DNA of 55,967 bases from Bacteroidota bacterium. Lineage in GTDB: Bacteria > Bacteroidota > Bacteroidia > Chitinophagales > Saprospiraceae. How positions within the stretch are numbered: the stretch's first letter is position 1; every line of letters starts with the position of its first letter. Shown in pieces: positions 55,956 to 55,967 of this stretch. The notes beneath the pieces are model-generated. The model was not told the DNA's origin. It saw nothing but the letters and a program-made list of their open reading frames with translations, and did not search any database. The stretch lies in assembly GCA_017857395.1 (NCBI GenBank), contig JAFMDF010000023.1:1-55967 (forward strand), read 5' to 3'. The position numbers and the translations under genes were made by a program.

Positions 55956-55967
55956 AAAATTAATTCT

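Overview
This AT-rich window comes from the chromosome of a member of the Bacteroidota. It most resembles the Saprospiria/Cytophagia side of the phylum, but that finer placement is inference. Evidence for the phylum: promoters of the TAnnTTTG (-7) type with an upstream TTG/TTTG, no Shine-Dalgarno sequences and A-rich start contexts, a DUF5686/CarboxypepD_reg outer-membrane protein, a type IX secretion C-terminal sorting domain, the typical uppS-bamA pairing, and the phylum's order str - S10 - spc - alpha operons - carA - eno - divIC.

Layout. 1-654 is non-coding and carries two copies of an 89-nt element whose base pairing is conserved. 655-22592 is a mixed housekeeping/envelope region: NCS2 purine permease, DUF5686 protein, uppS, a DUF5958 pseudogene broken by a 158-bp MITE-like insertion, bamA, DUF2461 protein and PIF1-type helicase, glgC, folC, a TMTC-like membrane/TPR protein, an outer-membrane barrel and a secreted BNR-repeat protein. 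A 1.1-kb gene-free gap (14417-15553) holds three copies of a short conserved motif, each followed by a different hairpin. A fourth copy lies in reverse at the right edge of the window.

23028-45002 is the ribosomal protein superoperon: rpsL-rpsG-fusA; rpsJ-rplC-rplD-rplW-rplB-rpsS-rplV-rpsC-rplP-rpmC-rpsQ; rplN-rplX-rplE-rpsN-rpsH-rplF-rplR-rpsE-rpmD-rplO-secY; map-infA-rpmJ-rpsM-rpsK-rpsD-rpoA-rplQ. It includes the 59-aa rpmD and the 38-aa rpmJ. Gene order is canonical, but nearly all genes are separated by about 60-320 nt of AT-rich spacer rich in inverted repeats, with several internal promoter-like sequences and one terminator (after secY). carA, eno, a DivIC/FtsB-like gene and sucD follow.

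49458-55967 is more accessory: a conserved hypothetical, a membrane protein with a PD-(D/E)XK-like signature, a TetR gene truncated by a repeat, a barrel protein, two nucleotide-sugar enzymes (UDP-glucuronate decarboxylase and RmlB), a secreted coiled-coil protein, and an inverted-repeat-flanked AT-rich stretch.

Main hunting results: (i) the 89-nt structured element; (ii) the ATGTTCATGGGATT motif-plus-terminator family; (iii) the MITE with perfect 15-bp terminal repeats and a 5-bp target duplication; (iv) a genome-wide-looking family of degenerate, roughly 7-nt-phased intergenic repeats, often arranged as inverted repeats, that truncates or re-starts neighbouring genes. I saw no tRNA, rRNA or CRISPR array and no transposase gene.
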